Shown: positions 23,664 through 31,378 of the stretch, piece by piece
How positions within the stretch are numbered: position 1 is the first letter of the stretch
How the letters are laid out: every line of letters begins with the position of its first letter
NCBI GenBank assembly: GCA_031826515.1
Contig: CP134536.1
Location: forward strand, 2,796,501-2,860,500
DNA: 64,000 nt
Direction of reading: 5' to 3'
Source: Flavobacteriaceae bacterium HL-DH10
GTDB taxonomy: Bacteria > Bacteroidota > Bacteroidia > Flavobacteriales > Flavobacteriaceae
Made by a program: the position numbers and the translations under genes
Notes under the pieces: model-generated
What the model was told of the DNA's origin: nothing
The model's input: the letters and a program-made list of their open reading frames with translations, nothing else
Databases searched by the model: none

Positions 23664-25529
23664 TTAATCTTCAAGTTTAGACGATAACTCAAACCAGCGT
23701 TCTTCTTTAGCTTCAATAGTATTAATAATTTTTTGTAATGCTTCTGATAACTTATTGATATCGTCTTGAGATAAATCTGGATTATTGAATTTGTTTTCTA
23801 ATTCTTTTTTGTCAAAAGTTAAAGATTTTAGTTTGCTCTCAATATTTTTAAGTTCTTTTTCTTCGTTGAATGATAATTTGTTTTCATCGTTCTTTTTCCA
23901 AGCATTTTTATCTTTCTTGTCTTCTGAAGCGGTATTAGAAATTACGGGTTGGCTGTCTTCATATACTCTGTAATCGGTGTAATTCCCAGGGAAATCTTCA
24001 ATAATACCATCGCCTTTAAAAACTAAAAGGTGATCGACAACTTTATCCATAAAATAACGATCGTGAGACACTACAATAACGCAACCAGGGAAGTCTAAAA
24101 GAAAACTTTCAAGTACATTTAGAGTAACAATATCTAAATCGTTTGTAGGTTCATCTAGAATTAAAAAATTAGGATTCTGAATTAAAACCGTACATAAATA
24201 TAAACGTTTACGCTCGCCACCACTTAGTTTTTCAACAAAATCGTATTGTTTTTTTCTGCTGAATAAAAAGCGTTCTAAAAGTTGTTGCGCACTTATTTGT
24301 TTGCCTTTTTTTAACGGAATATAATCGCCAAATTCCTTAATAACATCAATAACCTTTTGCTCTGGTTTTATGATGATGCCGTTTTGTGTGTAATATCCAT
24401 ATTTAACAGTGTCTCCTTTAATTACTTTTCCAGAATCGGGCTTGTCAGTTTCTGTTAAAATGTTTAAAAAAGTGGTTTTTCCTGTGCCATTTTTACCAAT
24501 AATACCAACACGTTCTCCTTTTTGAAACATGTAATTAAAGCCATCTAAAATCGTTTTGTCTTTAAATGCTTTTGATACTTTATGAAATTCTAGAATTTTG
24601 CTTCCTAAACGTTCCATGTTTAATTCCAACTGAACTTCATGGTCGTTTCTGCGTTGGTGTGCGCGGTGTTTGATATCGGCAAAATCGTTAATTCTAGATT
24701 TAGATTTTGTTGTTCTAGCCTTAGGTTGGCGACGCATCCAGGTTAATTCTTTTTTAAAAAGCTGTTTGGCTTTTCCTGTTTCGGTTGCTTCTAACTCTAT
24801 TCTGGCTTCTCGTTTTTCTAGGTAGTATGAGTAGTTACCTTTATAACTGTATAGTTGTCCTTCGTCTAATTCTATAATTTCGTTACAAACACGTTCTAAA
24901 AAGTAGCGGTCGTGCGTAACCATAAAAAGTGTCATGTTTTCTTTAGAAAAAAAAGCTTCAAGCCATTCAATCATTTCTAAATCTAAATGGTTGGTAGGCT
25001 CATCAAGAATTAATAAATCGGGTTTATTTATTAAAGCATTTGCTAAAGCAAGACGTTTTTTTTGTCCGCCTGACAATACCCCAACTTTCTGACTTAAATC
25101 TTCAAGTTTTAGTTTAAAAAGTATTTGTTTGTATAGGGTTTCGAAATCCCATGCTTGGTGTTGTTCCATGGCTTCAAAAGCCTGTTGGTAGGCATCAGAA
25201 TCATTCGGATTTAAAAGTGCTTTTTCGTAGTTCGAAATGACTTTTAAAATTGGATTGTCACTAGCAAAAATAGTTTCTTCAATAGTTAGAGTACTATCAA
25301 ATTTAGGATCTTGAGATAATACAGAAACGACAATGTCTTTTCTATAGGTTACATTACCAGAATCCGATTCGTCATCACCAGAGAGAATGTTTAAAATAGA
25401 TGTTTTTCCTGTGCCATTTTTAGCCACAAAAGCAATCTTTTGATCTTTATGAACACTAAATGAAATGTTTTCGAAAAGGGTTAATTCTCCGTAAGATTTT
25501 GATATGTTTTCTACTGTTAAGTAATTCAA
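23664..25529 (-). CDS. ABC-F family ATPase, Uup-like
   Basis: 621 residues from a TTG at 25529, giving MNYLTVENISKSYGE, the usual start of this family. An ATG at 25595 is in frame but would run into the promoter of the divergent wza-like gene. Two nucleotide-binding domains: AKNGTGKTSIL with LSGGQKKRLAL and DEPTNHLD, then GKNGTGKTTFL with LSGGERKRLYL and DEPTNDLD. There are no membrane segments. The C-terminal 75 residues form a lysine/glutamate coiled coil as in Uup, which binds DNA or ribosomes. ABC-F proteins act on the ribosome; here antibiotic resistance is not indicated. Confidence 0.9.
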   Translation of the reverse strand: MNYLTVENISKSYGELTLFENISFSVHKDQKIAFVAKNGTGKTSILNILSGDDESDSGNVTYRKDIVVSVLSQDPKFDSTLTIEETIFASDNPILKVISNYEKALLNPNDSDAYQQAFEAMEQHQAWDFETLYKQILFKLKLEDLSQKVGVLSGGQKKRLALANALINKPDLLILDEPTNHLDLEMIEWLEAFFSKENMTLFMVTHDRYFLERVCNEIIELDEGQLYSYKGNYSYYLEKREARIELEATETGKAKQLFKKELTWMRRQPKARTTKSKSRINDFADIKHRAHQRRNDHEVQLELNMERLGSKILEFHKVSKAFKDKTILDGFNYMFQKGERVGIIGKNGTGKTTFLNILTETDKPDSGKVIKGDTVKYGYYTQNGIIIKPEQKVIDVIKEFGDYIPLKKGKQISAQQLLERFLFSRKKQYDFVEKLSGGERKRLYLCTVLIQNPNFLILDEPTNDLDIVTLNVLESFLLDFPGCVIVVSHDRYFMDKVVDHLLVFKGDGIIEDFPGNYTDYRVYEDSQPVISNTASEDKKDKNAWKKNDENKLSFNEEKELKNIESKLKSLTFDKKELENKFNNPDLSQDDINKLSEALQKIINTIEAKEERWFELSSKLED

Positions 25530-25605
25530 GGAATTTGTTTTTTTGCAAATAACGGATAAAAAACCAAAAAACAGACTATAAGTTTTATTGTTCAAGGTGA
25601 AAACT

Positions 25606-25613
25606 TATATTTG
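25606..25613 (+). promoter_or_regulatory. Promoter -7 element at the head of the polysaccharide locus
   Basis: TATATTTG, an exact TAnnTTTG match 19 bp before the ATG at 25633. A possible -33 TTG is at 25588-25590, a rather short spacer of 15. It probably drives the wza-wzc group. Confidence 0.55.
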
Positions 25614-25632
25614 TGATAAATCAAATCTCTTT

Positions 25633-26430
25633 ATGGTAAAAAATTGTTTCTTAGTTATTTGCTTGGTAATTAGCACGCTGTTTTCTTCATGTATAACGAA
25701 TAAAGATGTTGTTTACCTTCAAGACAAAGGCACTATAATTAATGATTCTATTGCTATAAAGGAACTGTCAAAACCCTATAGAGTTCAAATTAATGATATT
25801 TTAAGTATCAAGGTTAAAGCCTTAGATAATGAGTTAACGTCTATTTTTAATCCAGTAGGAGGTAATGGAGGAGGTGCTTTGCAAGGACAATCGGGTCTTT
25901 ACTTTAATGGCTTTACAATAGATTTACATGGCAATATTAAATTTCCTGTTTTAGGAGAAATTAATGTATTGGGCTTTACTATAGATGAAATTGAAGAGAA
26001 AGTAAAAACAGAACTAATAGCACAGTATTTTAAAGAAACTGCCGAAATTTTTGTAACCGTAAAACTAGCAGGGTTAAGATATACCACAATTGGTGAAGTG
26101 GGTACAGGGGTTCAGACGCTTTTTCAAGATCGTGTTAATATTATTGAAGCCTTAGCAAATGCAGGTGATATTAATCAAACGGGAGACCGAACGGATGTTT
26201 TAATTATAAGGCAGTATCCTGATGGCCAAAAAATACATCATATCGATTTAACAGATATTGCTGCTATGAATTCACCTTACTACTATATTCAGCCTAACGA
26301 TATTATTTTGGTAAAGCCTTTAAAACGTAAAGCTATTGGAGCAGGACAAACAGCTTTTCAAAATTTAACTTCGGTAGCGACAATATTGTCTGTAATAGTT
26401 TCAACGTATTTTTTAACTAAAAATCTTTAA
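25633..26430 (+). CDS. Polysaccharide export outer-membrane lipoprotein (Wza/OPX family)
   Basis: 265 residues from ATG 25633. This start gives a clean lipoprotein signal MVKNCFLVICLVISTLFSSC with the lipid-attachment Cys20; the in-frame ATG at 25588 would add 15 charged residues over the promoter. It contains the poly_export domain (PYRVQINDILSIKVKALDNE, then the SLBB-type part YTTIGEVGTGVQTLFQDRVN) and ends with a hydrophobic segment (TSVATILSVIVSTYFL). OPX proteins form the outer-membrane exit channel for capsular or exopolysaccharide. First gene of the 38-kb locus, 9 bp before the tyrosine kinase gene. Confidence 0.92.
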   Translation: MVKNCFLVICLVISTLFSSCITNKDVVYLQDKGTIINDSIAIKELSKPYRVQINDILSIKVKALDNELTSIFNPVGGNGGGALQGQSGLYFNGFTIDLHGNIKFPVLGEINVLGFTIDEIEEKVKTELIAQYFKETAEIFVTVKLAGLRYTTIGEVGTGVQTLFQDRVNIIEALANAGDINQTGDRTDVLIIRQYPDGQKIHHIDLTDIAAMNSPYYYIQPNDIILVKPLKRKAIGAGQTAFQNLTSVATILSVIVSTYFLTKNL

Positions 26431-26439
26431 GTTTAAATT

Positions 26440-28902
26440 ATGATTGAAGAATTTGAAGATTCAGAATCAAGCGCTAGTGGTTTCGATGTAAATAAGTTTT
26501 TATTTAGAGCTTTAAGTTACTGGAAATTCTTTTTACTGCTTTTAGCTGTTGGTGTTTTTTATGTGTACCAACAAAATATAAGAGAAGAGTTTTCATATCG
26601 ACTTGGAACCAAAATTTCTGTGGAGGATGATAGTAACCCGCTTTTTACATCTAATGCGAGTTTAACTTTTAATTGGGGAGGTGTCACATCTAAGGTGCAA
26701 ACCATGATTGTAACCTTAAAATCGCGTACCCATCATGAAAAAGTAGTAGACCGTTTAGAGTTTTATAAAAGTTATTTAAAACAAGGCAGGTTTAGAATGC
26801 AAGATGTTTATAAATCAGCACCTTTTAGATTCAATCATGATTATAATGCGCCACAACTTTTAAATATTCCTGTAAAAATCACGTTTTTAAATGCAGAGTC
26901 CTACGAGTTGGAAGTAGAATTTTTAAATCCAGTAGCTCGGGTTCAAAACTATATTACAAAAGAGATATCTACTGTTAGTGTTCCTGTAGGGGTTTATAAA
27001 AAACAATTTAAATTAGGAGAAACTATAGACCTTCCATTTTTAAAAGGTGTTATTAATTTGGCTGAAAATCGTAACGCTATTATAGGGACTCCTTTTTTTA
27101 TTCAATTTATAAATTTTGATAGTGCGGTTGCTAGTTATCGCGGTCGATTGGATGTAGGTAGTAGTCTTAACTCACCTATATTAGATATTACACTTATAGA
27201 TAAAAATACTCAAAAAATAGTTGATTATTTAAATGGCGTTATTGCCGTATTAAGTGAAGATCAATTAAGCAGAAAAAACCAATTTGCTACAAACGCTATA
27301 AGTTTTATAGATGAACAAATATCTAGGGTTAAAGGAGAATTAACCGATAATGTTGAAGCACTTAACGACTATAGAAAGAAAAATAAAATTTATAGTCTCG
27401 ATAATGAAGGCGGTTTGCTAAATGATAAACTAACGAAACTAGAAGGCGAAAAAGAATCTATAGACAGGCAATTAAATTATTATTCTAATCTTAAAAACTA
27501 TTTATTAACAAGTAGTTCGTTTACCGAAATACCTGCGCCTTCTGTTGCTGGTATTGGTGATGGCAATATTTTAAGTAATGTTTCTAAAATTAATGAGCTT
27601 TCGGTTCAAAAATCAAAATTGCAATATTCTGTTCGTAGTGATGCTTCTATTTTTAATGATTTAAATCGGCAAATAGAAGGCTTGAAAAATGTGCTTTTAG
27701 AAAATATCAGTTCGGTTACTGATGGTTTAAAAAGAGAATTAGTTACCGTAAATTCTAAACTTGATAGTATTGAATCTCAATTTAGTAAGTTGCCCGAAGA
27801 TCAACAGCAATTATTAACTATTAAAAGGCAATACTCCTTAAGTCAGCAAACATATAATGCGTTTTTAGCAAAACGCGGTGAAGCTCAAATGATTAAAGCC
27901 TCCAATGTATCCGATATTTTAATCATTGATCCTGCAAAAAATACGGGAGCTCAACTTTTGGGGAGAAACCTTAATATTCGTTATGTTTTTGCTTTTTTCA
28001 CGGCACTAATAATTCCGTTATTACTAGCTTTTGTTTTCACATTTATAGATAAAAATATCAACAGCCCTATGGATGTTGAAAAATTATCGGCTATACCTAT
28101 GTTGGGTGTTGTTGGTAAAAACAGACTGGATAATAATTTAGTAGTTCATAGAAAGCCAAAATCGGCAGTAGCCGAAGCATTTAGAGCTATTCGTTCTAAT
28201 TTGCAGTACTTTTATAAGTCTCAAGACTTAAATGGCGCAAGAACTTTAATGGTAACATCCTCTGTAAGTGGTGAAGGAAAAACATTTTGTTCCATTAATG
28301 TAGCAACCGTTTTTGCTTTAAGCGGAAAGAAAACGATTTTATTAGGCTTAGACCTTAGGAAACCAAAGATATTTGGAGATTTTGGTATAAACAATGATAC
28401 AGGTGTGGTTAATTATATAATTGGTCAGGCCACCTTAGAATCGGTTATTCAAAAAACAGAAATTGAACATTTAGATGTTATCACATCAGGTCCTATTCCT
28501 CCAAATCCTTCAGAGTTATTAATGAGTGAAAAATTAGGGGAGTTAATTACCATTTTAAAAAAGGAATACGAATATATTATTTTAGATACGCCACCAGTAG
28601 GTTTGGTAGCCGATGCTTTAGGGTTAATAGACTATGTAGATGCTTCTTTATATGTGATTAGGCAAGATTACACCAAAAAAGGGATGCTTAATTTTATAAA
28701 CGAAAAATACAAAACGAAGCAGATAAAGAATATCAGTTTAATTTATAATGGCTACGACCAAAAAGCAAAATATGGCTATGGTTATGGTTACGGCTATGGC
28801 TATGGTTATGGCTATGGAAATTATGCTAATGGGTATCATGATGATGGAAAACATAAAAAAGGTTTATGGCATAAGCTGAAAAAGGTTTTTAAAAAGGCAT
28901 AA
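26440..28902 (+). CDS. Wzc-like polysaccharide co-polymerase / BY-type tyrosine autokinase
   Basis: 820 residues. A first membrane helix near 28-48 and a second near 510-535 enclose a long periplasmic coiled-coil region (Wzz domain plus GNVR-like segment). The cytoplasmic kinase domain has Walker A SSVSGEGKTFCSINVA (about 606), Walker A' LLGLDLRKPKI (634) and Walker B YIILDTPPVGLVAD (711). The tail carries eight Tyr-Gly pairs in a row plus further tyrosines, the autophosphorylation cluster. Cycling of tail phosphorylation controls polysaccharide chain length and export with Wza. The Tyr-Gly run is coded by a hexanucleotide repeat. Confidence 0.94.
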   Translation: MIEEFEDSESSASGFDVNKFLFRALSYWKFFLLLLAVGVFYVYQQNIREEFSYRLGTKISVEDDSNPLFTSNASLTFNWGGVTSKVQTMIVTLKSRTHHEKVVDRLEFYKSYLKQGRFRMQDVYKSAPFRFNHDYNAPQLLNIPVKITFLNAESYELEVEFLNPVARVQNYITKEISTVSVPVGVYKKQFKLGETIDLPFLKGVINLAENRNAIIGTPFFIQFINFDSAVASYRGRLDVGSSLNSPILDITLIDKNTQKIVDYLNGVIAVLSEDQLSRKNQFATNAISFIDEQISRVKGELTDNVEALNDYRKKNKIYSLDNEGGLLNDKLTKLEGEKESIDRQLNYYSNLKNYLLTSSSFTEIPAPSVAGIGDGNILSNVSKINELSVQKSKLQYSVRSDASIFNDLNRQIEGLKNVLLENISSVTDGLKRELVTVNSKLDSIESQFSKLPEDQQQLLTIKRQYSLSQQTYNAFLAKRGEAQMIKASNVSDILIIDPAKNTGAQLLGRNLNIRYVFAFFTALIIPLLLAFVFTFIDKNINSPMDVEKLSAIPMLGVVGKNRLDNNLVVHRKPKSAVAEAFRAIRSNLQYFYKSQDLNGARTLMVTSSVSGEGKTFCSINVATVFALSGKKTILLGLDLRKPKIFGDFGINNDTGVVNYIIGQATLESVIQKTEIEHLDVITSGPIPPNPSELLMSEKLGELITILKKEYEYIILDTPPVGLVADALGLIDYVDASLYVIRQDYTKKGMLNFINEKYKTKQIKNISLIYNGYDQKAKYGYGYGYGYGYGYGYGNYANGYHDDGKHKKGLWHKLKKVFKKA
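28771..28818 (+). repeat. Hexanucleotide microsatellite coding the Tyr-Gly tail
   Basis: Eight consecutive TATGGN/TACGGC hexamers inside the Wzc-like gene coding (Tyr-Gly)8. Length changes would stay in frame and change the number of phosphorylatable tyrosines. Confidence 0.85.
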
Positions 28903-28975
28903 ATGTATTATAATTAACCATTTAAAATGGATGAATTGTTTTTGGCTGCCAAAATACGGTGAGTCTTTAGCAGGA

Positions 28976-29808
28976 GATTCCGAAACACCTTCGGAATGAT
29001 AGAAGTGAGTTGATTTGTCATGTTGAACTGGTTTCAGCATCTCCACAACCTAGTTAGTAACAGATTCCGAAACACCTTCGGAATGACAGTTCGTTCATTA
29101 TTTGTCATGCTGAATTCATTTCAGCATCTCCACAAGCTAGTTAGTAACAGATTCCGAAACACCTTCGGAATGACAGTTCGTTCATTATTTGTCATGCTGA
29201 ATTCATTTCAGCATCTATTAATGAACCATAATAAACAAAACCAAAACCTTGAAACGCGCGTATCACAATTATTGGGTTTATATTCTAACCAACAAACCCA
29301 GAGGAACACTTTACATTGGGGTTACTGGAGGCATAGACGATAGAATGGAACGCCATGTATTAGGTAAAGGATCTGTGTTTACAAAGAAATACAAACTAAA
29401 GCAATTGGTTTATTTCGAGGAGTTTCAATATATAGACGATGCTATAAAGCGAGAAAAGCAATTAAAGAATTGGCATAGAGATTGGAAAATCAATCTTATT
29501 GAAAGTCATAACCCAGAATGGAAAAACTTGTGGACGCCTTTAGACCTTGATATGTTTAAGCGAGATTCCGAAACGAGTTCGGAATAACAGAAGTGAGTTG
29601 ATTTGTCATGCTGAACTTGTTTCAGCATCTAAAATATATAGGAAGGGATTCCGAAACACCTTCGGAATGACAACTCGTTCATTATTTGTCATGCTGAATT
29701 TATTTCAGTATCTAGTTAAGATGAGATAGATTCCGAAATACTGAAACCAGTTCAGCACAGGCAAGTTCGGAATGACAAAACTCTGTCATGCTGAATTCAT
29801 TTCAGCAT
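28976..29808. repeat. Array of alternating palindromes around a GIY-YIG gene
   Basis: Two palindromes alternate. Type 1 is AGATTCCGAA-N5-TTCGGAATGAC, with cores at 28977, 29064, 29151, 29565, 29648 and, with a second palindrome inserted in its loop, 29730-29773. Type 2 is GTCATGCTGAA-N5-TTCAGCATCT, with cores at about 29019, 29107, 29194, 29608, 29691 and 29788. Type 2 reversed has the same AGAT...GAC frame as type 1. Positions 29014-29187 are two tandem 87-bp units and a third begins at 29188. The array fills the gaps on both sides of the GIY-YIG gene, between the Wzc-like and permease genes. Positions 29809-29949 are AT-rich without recognisable features. Confidence 0.85.
29249..29587 (+). 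CDS. GIY-YIG nuclease family protein
   Basis: 112 residues from a TTG start. The GIY-YIG signature is YWVYILTNKPRGTLYIGVTG (residues 8-27), followed by the catalytic Arg in IDDRMERH and the metal-binding Glu region IKREKQLKNWHRDWKINLIE. This is the small single-domain COG2827-type group, a predicted DNA endonuclease. The last eight codons and the stop are supplied by a type 1 palindrome (29565-29585), and palindromes of both types flank the gene. It separates wzc from wzm on the same strand and has nothing to do with polysaccharide. A role in spreading the palindromes is my inference. Confidence 0.87.
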   Translation: MKRAYHNYWVYILTNKPRGTLYIGVTGGIDDRMERHVLGKGSVFTKKYKLKQLVYFEEFQYIDDAIKREKQLKNWHRDWKINLIESHNPEWKNLWTPLDLDMFKRDSETSSE

Positions 29809-29949
29809 CTCAAAGTAGTTCATATTTACAATATATCAGTTTTTTACTTTAAATGATTTTTTTCAAAACATTTACCTGATTATATTTACTCTTTTAAGCA
29901 GAAAACATATAATACATTGATGATAAACAGCTAATTGTCCAGAGAATCT

Positions 29950-30795
29950 ATGCCATTAGAAACCAAAATATATCAAAAAGAAAATAAAATAAGCCTGCTT
30001 AATTTGCTTAAAGACACTTTAAGCGATACAAGGCGTTCTTTATATTTGGCAAAACAGTTAACGGTTAGAGATTTAAAGGCACAATACAGACAGTCTTATT
30101 TTGGCATTATTTGGGCGTTTATAGCACCATTAACAACAGCATTTGTTTGGATTTTCTTAAATTATACAGGCACCATAAAGCTTACAGACACAGGTATTGC
30201 ATATCCTGTATTTGCTTTTTCGGGCACTCTTATTTGGTCTATTATTAATAGCGCTATAAACATGCCGCTTAGCAGTACCAATGCCTCTAAAGGCATTATG
30301 GCTAAAATTAATTTTCCTAAAGAAGCTCTTATTGTTTCGGGCATCTATAGGCTCTTGTTTGATAGCAGTATTAAAGTAGCTCTGCTGTTAGCCTTTGTGT
30401 TTATTTTTGGTGTAGGTTTTCATATGTCTTTACTGCTATTGCCATTTGTGGTTTTGGGTGCTATGTTGTTTGGTATAACCATAGGGTTGTTTATTACGCC
30501 TTTGGGTATGTTGTATACCGATGTGATGCGGGTGGTTTCTATGGGTTTAAGTTTACTCATGTATGTAACACCCGTAGTCTATGTGATTCCTAAAACAGGA
30601 TTATTAAAAACGATCATGGAGTTAAATCCGTTTACAGCACTAATAGTAACCTCAAGAGATTTTATAGTAGGGGCAGACCCTAGCTTTTTATATTATTATT
30701 TATGGATTATGTTGGCATGCATACCATTGTTTCTTTTAGGATTAATTTTTTATAGAATATCGATTCCTATATTTTTAGAACGAATGAGTGCCTAG
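29950..30795 (+). CDS. Wzm-like ABC transporter permease for polysaccharide export
   Basis: 281 residues from ATG 29950 (MPLETKIYQKENK); a TTG at 29935 is an in-frame alternative. It is an ABC-2 type membrane protein: a cytoplasmic amphipathic start LTVRDLKAQYRQSYFGIIWA is followed by six hydrophobic segments, with GMLYTDVMRVVSMGLSLLMY near residue 195 and LNPFTALIVTSRDFI near 237. Together with the ATPase at 31379 it forms a Wzm/Wzt-type exporter that flips finished, lipid-linked polysaccharide across the inner membrane. Unusually, a small unrelated gene with repeats lies between the two subunit genes. Confidence 0.92.
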   Translation: MPLETKIYQKENKISLLNLLKDTLSDTRRSLYLAKQLTVRDLKAQYRQSYFGIIWAFIAPLTTAFVWIFLNYTGTIKLTDTGIAYPVFAFSGTLIWSIINSAINMPLSSTNASKGIMAKINFPKEALIVSGIYRLLFDSSIKVALLLAFVFIFGVGFHMSLLLLPFVVLGAMLFGITIGLFITPLGMLYTDVMRVVSMGLSLLMYVTPVVYVIPKTGLLKTIMELNPFTALIVTSRDFIVGADPSFLYYYLWIMLACIPLFLLGLIFYRISIPIFLERMSA

Positions 30796-30868
30796 GGACG
30801 TGGATTGTGAAGATCGTGAAAAGTGAAAAGTGAATCGTGAATATCGTCTCACGAAAAACGCTTCACGA
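30796..30868. repeat. GTGAA/TTCAC repeat, left flank of the four-helix-bundle gene
   Basis: A run of GTGAA words (GATCGTGAAAAGTGAAAAGT, then GAATCGTGAATATCG) is followed by TCTCACG and CTTCACGAAAT, so the segment can fold on itself and can also pair with the TTCAC-rich right flank at 31330-31374. Confidence 0.7.
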
Positions 30869-30879
30869 AATAAAAAAAT

Positions 30880-31230
30880 ATGGAACATAAAGATTTAGAT
30901 GTTTGGAAATATAGTATGGATTTGGTTGAAGAAATCTATAGCATATCCACTAAGTTTCCCGATGATGAGCGTTATGGGTTAACCAGTCAAATACGAAGAG
31001 CAGCTATTTCGATACCTTCTAATATCGCTGAAGGTGCTGGCAGAAAAGGAGATAAAGAATTGATTCAATTTATTTCAATAGCTTTAGGGTCGTTAACCGA
31101 GTTGGAAACACAGTATTTGATAGCAGTAAGATTAAAATATATTAGTATAAATGAAGCATTAGAAAAATTGATTATGAAAGTAAAACAACTATTGCTGGGG
31201 TTTAGAAATTATTTGAAACGGAAAGCGTGA
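30880..31230 (+). CDS. Four-helix bundle protein (S23 / 23S rRNA intervening-sequence protein family)
   Basis: 116 residues, the family size. MEHKDLDVWKYSMDLVEEIY, RYGLTSQIRRAAISIPSNIA, EGAGRKGDKELIQFISIALG and SLTELETQ are hallmark strings of the TIGR02436 / S23 family. Members were first seen inside intervening sequences of 23S rRNA in Leptospira and Coxiella. They form pentamers and have no settled function. Here the gene lies between wzm and wzt, with GTGAA/TTCAC repeats on both sides, and is no part of the export system. It looks like an inserted passenger. Confidence 0.9.
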   Translation: MEHKDLDVWKYSMDLVEEIYSISTKFPDDERYGLTSQIRRAAISIPSNIAEGAGRKGDKELIQFISIALGSLTELETQYLIAVRLKYISINEALEKLIMKVKQLLLGFRNYLKRKA

Positions 31231-31374
31231 AAAATCGTGAATATCGTGAAAGGTGAAACGTGAATGGTGAAAAAATCGTGAAAGGTGAATGGTGAATCGT
31301 GAAAGGTGAATCGACTCCCGACCTCCGTTTCACGTCTCACGTACAACGTTTCACGAACCACGTTTCACGAACAA
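31231..31374. repeat. GTGAA/TTCAC repeat, right flank of the four-helix-bundle gene
   Basis: About ten GTGAA words (for example ATCGTGAAAGGTGAATGGTG at 31277-31296) occupy the left half. Five CTCAC/TTCAC words (GTTTCACGTCTCACGTACAA, CGTTTCACGAACCACG) occupy the right half, so the whole block folds into a long imperfect hairpin. It ends 4 bp before the wzt start. Confidence 0.7.
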
Positions 31375-31378
31375 GAAT

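Noticed and set aside
25530-25595. N-terminal extension of the ABC-F protein to ATG 25595
   Set aside because: The extension is not conserved-looking and overlaps the promoter region of the divergent wza-like gene. The TTG at 25529 gives the family's usual start MNYLTVENIS.
25588-25632. Upstream ATG for the Wza-like lipoprotein
   Set aside because: It would place charged residues before the lipoprotein signal and would cover the TATATTTG promoter element.
29014-29220. Possible CRISPR array
   Set aside because: The 87-bp units are directly abutting tandem copies with no unique spacers, and no cas genes are present; the units are palindromic repeats.
29020-29343. 107-residue forward ORF made of repeats
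   Set aside because: It is the translation of the tandem 87-bp palindrome units running into the GIY-YIG gene in another frame.
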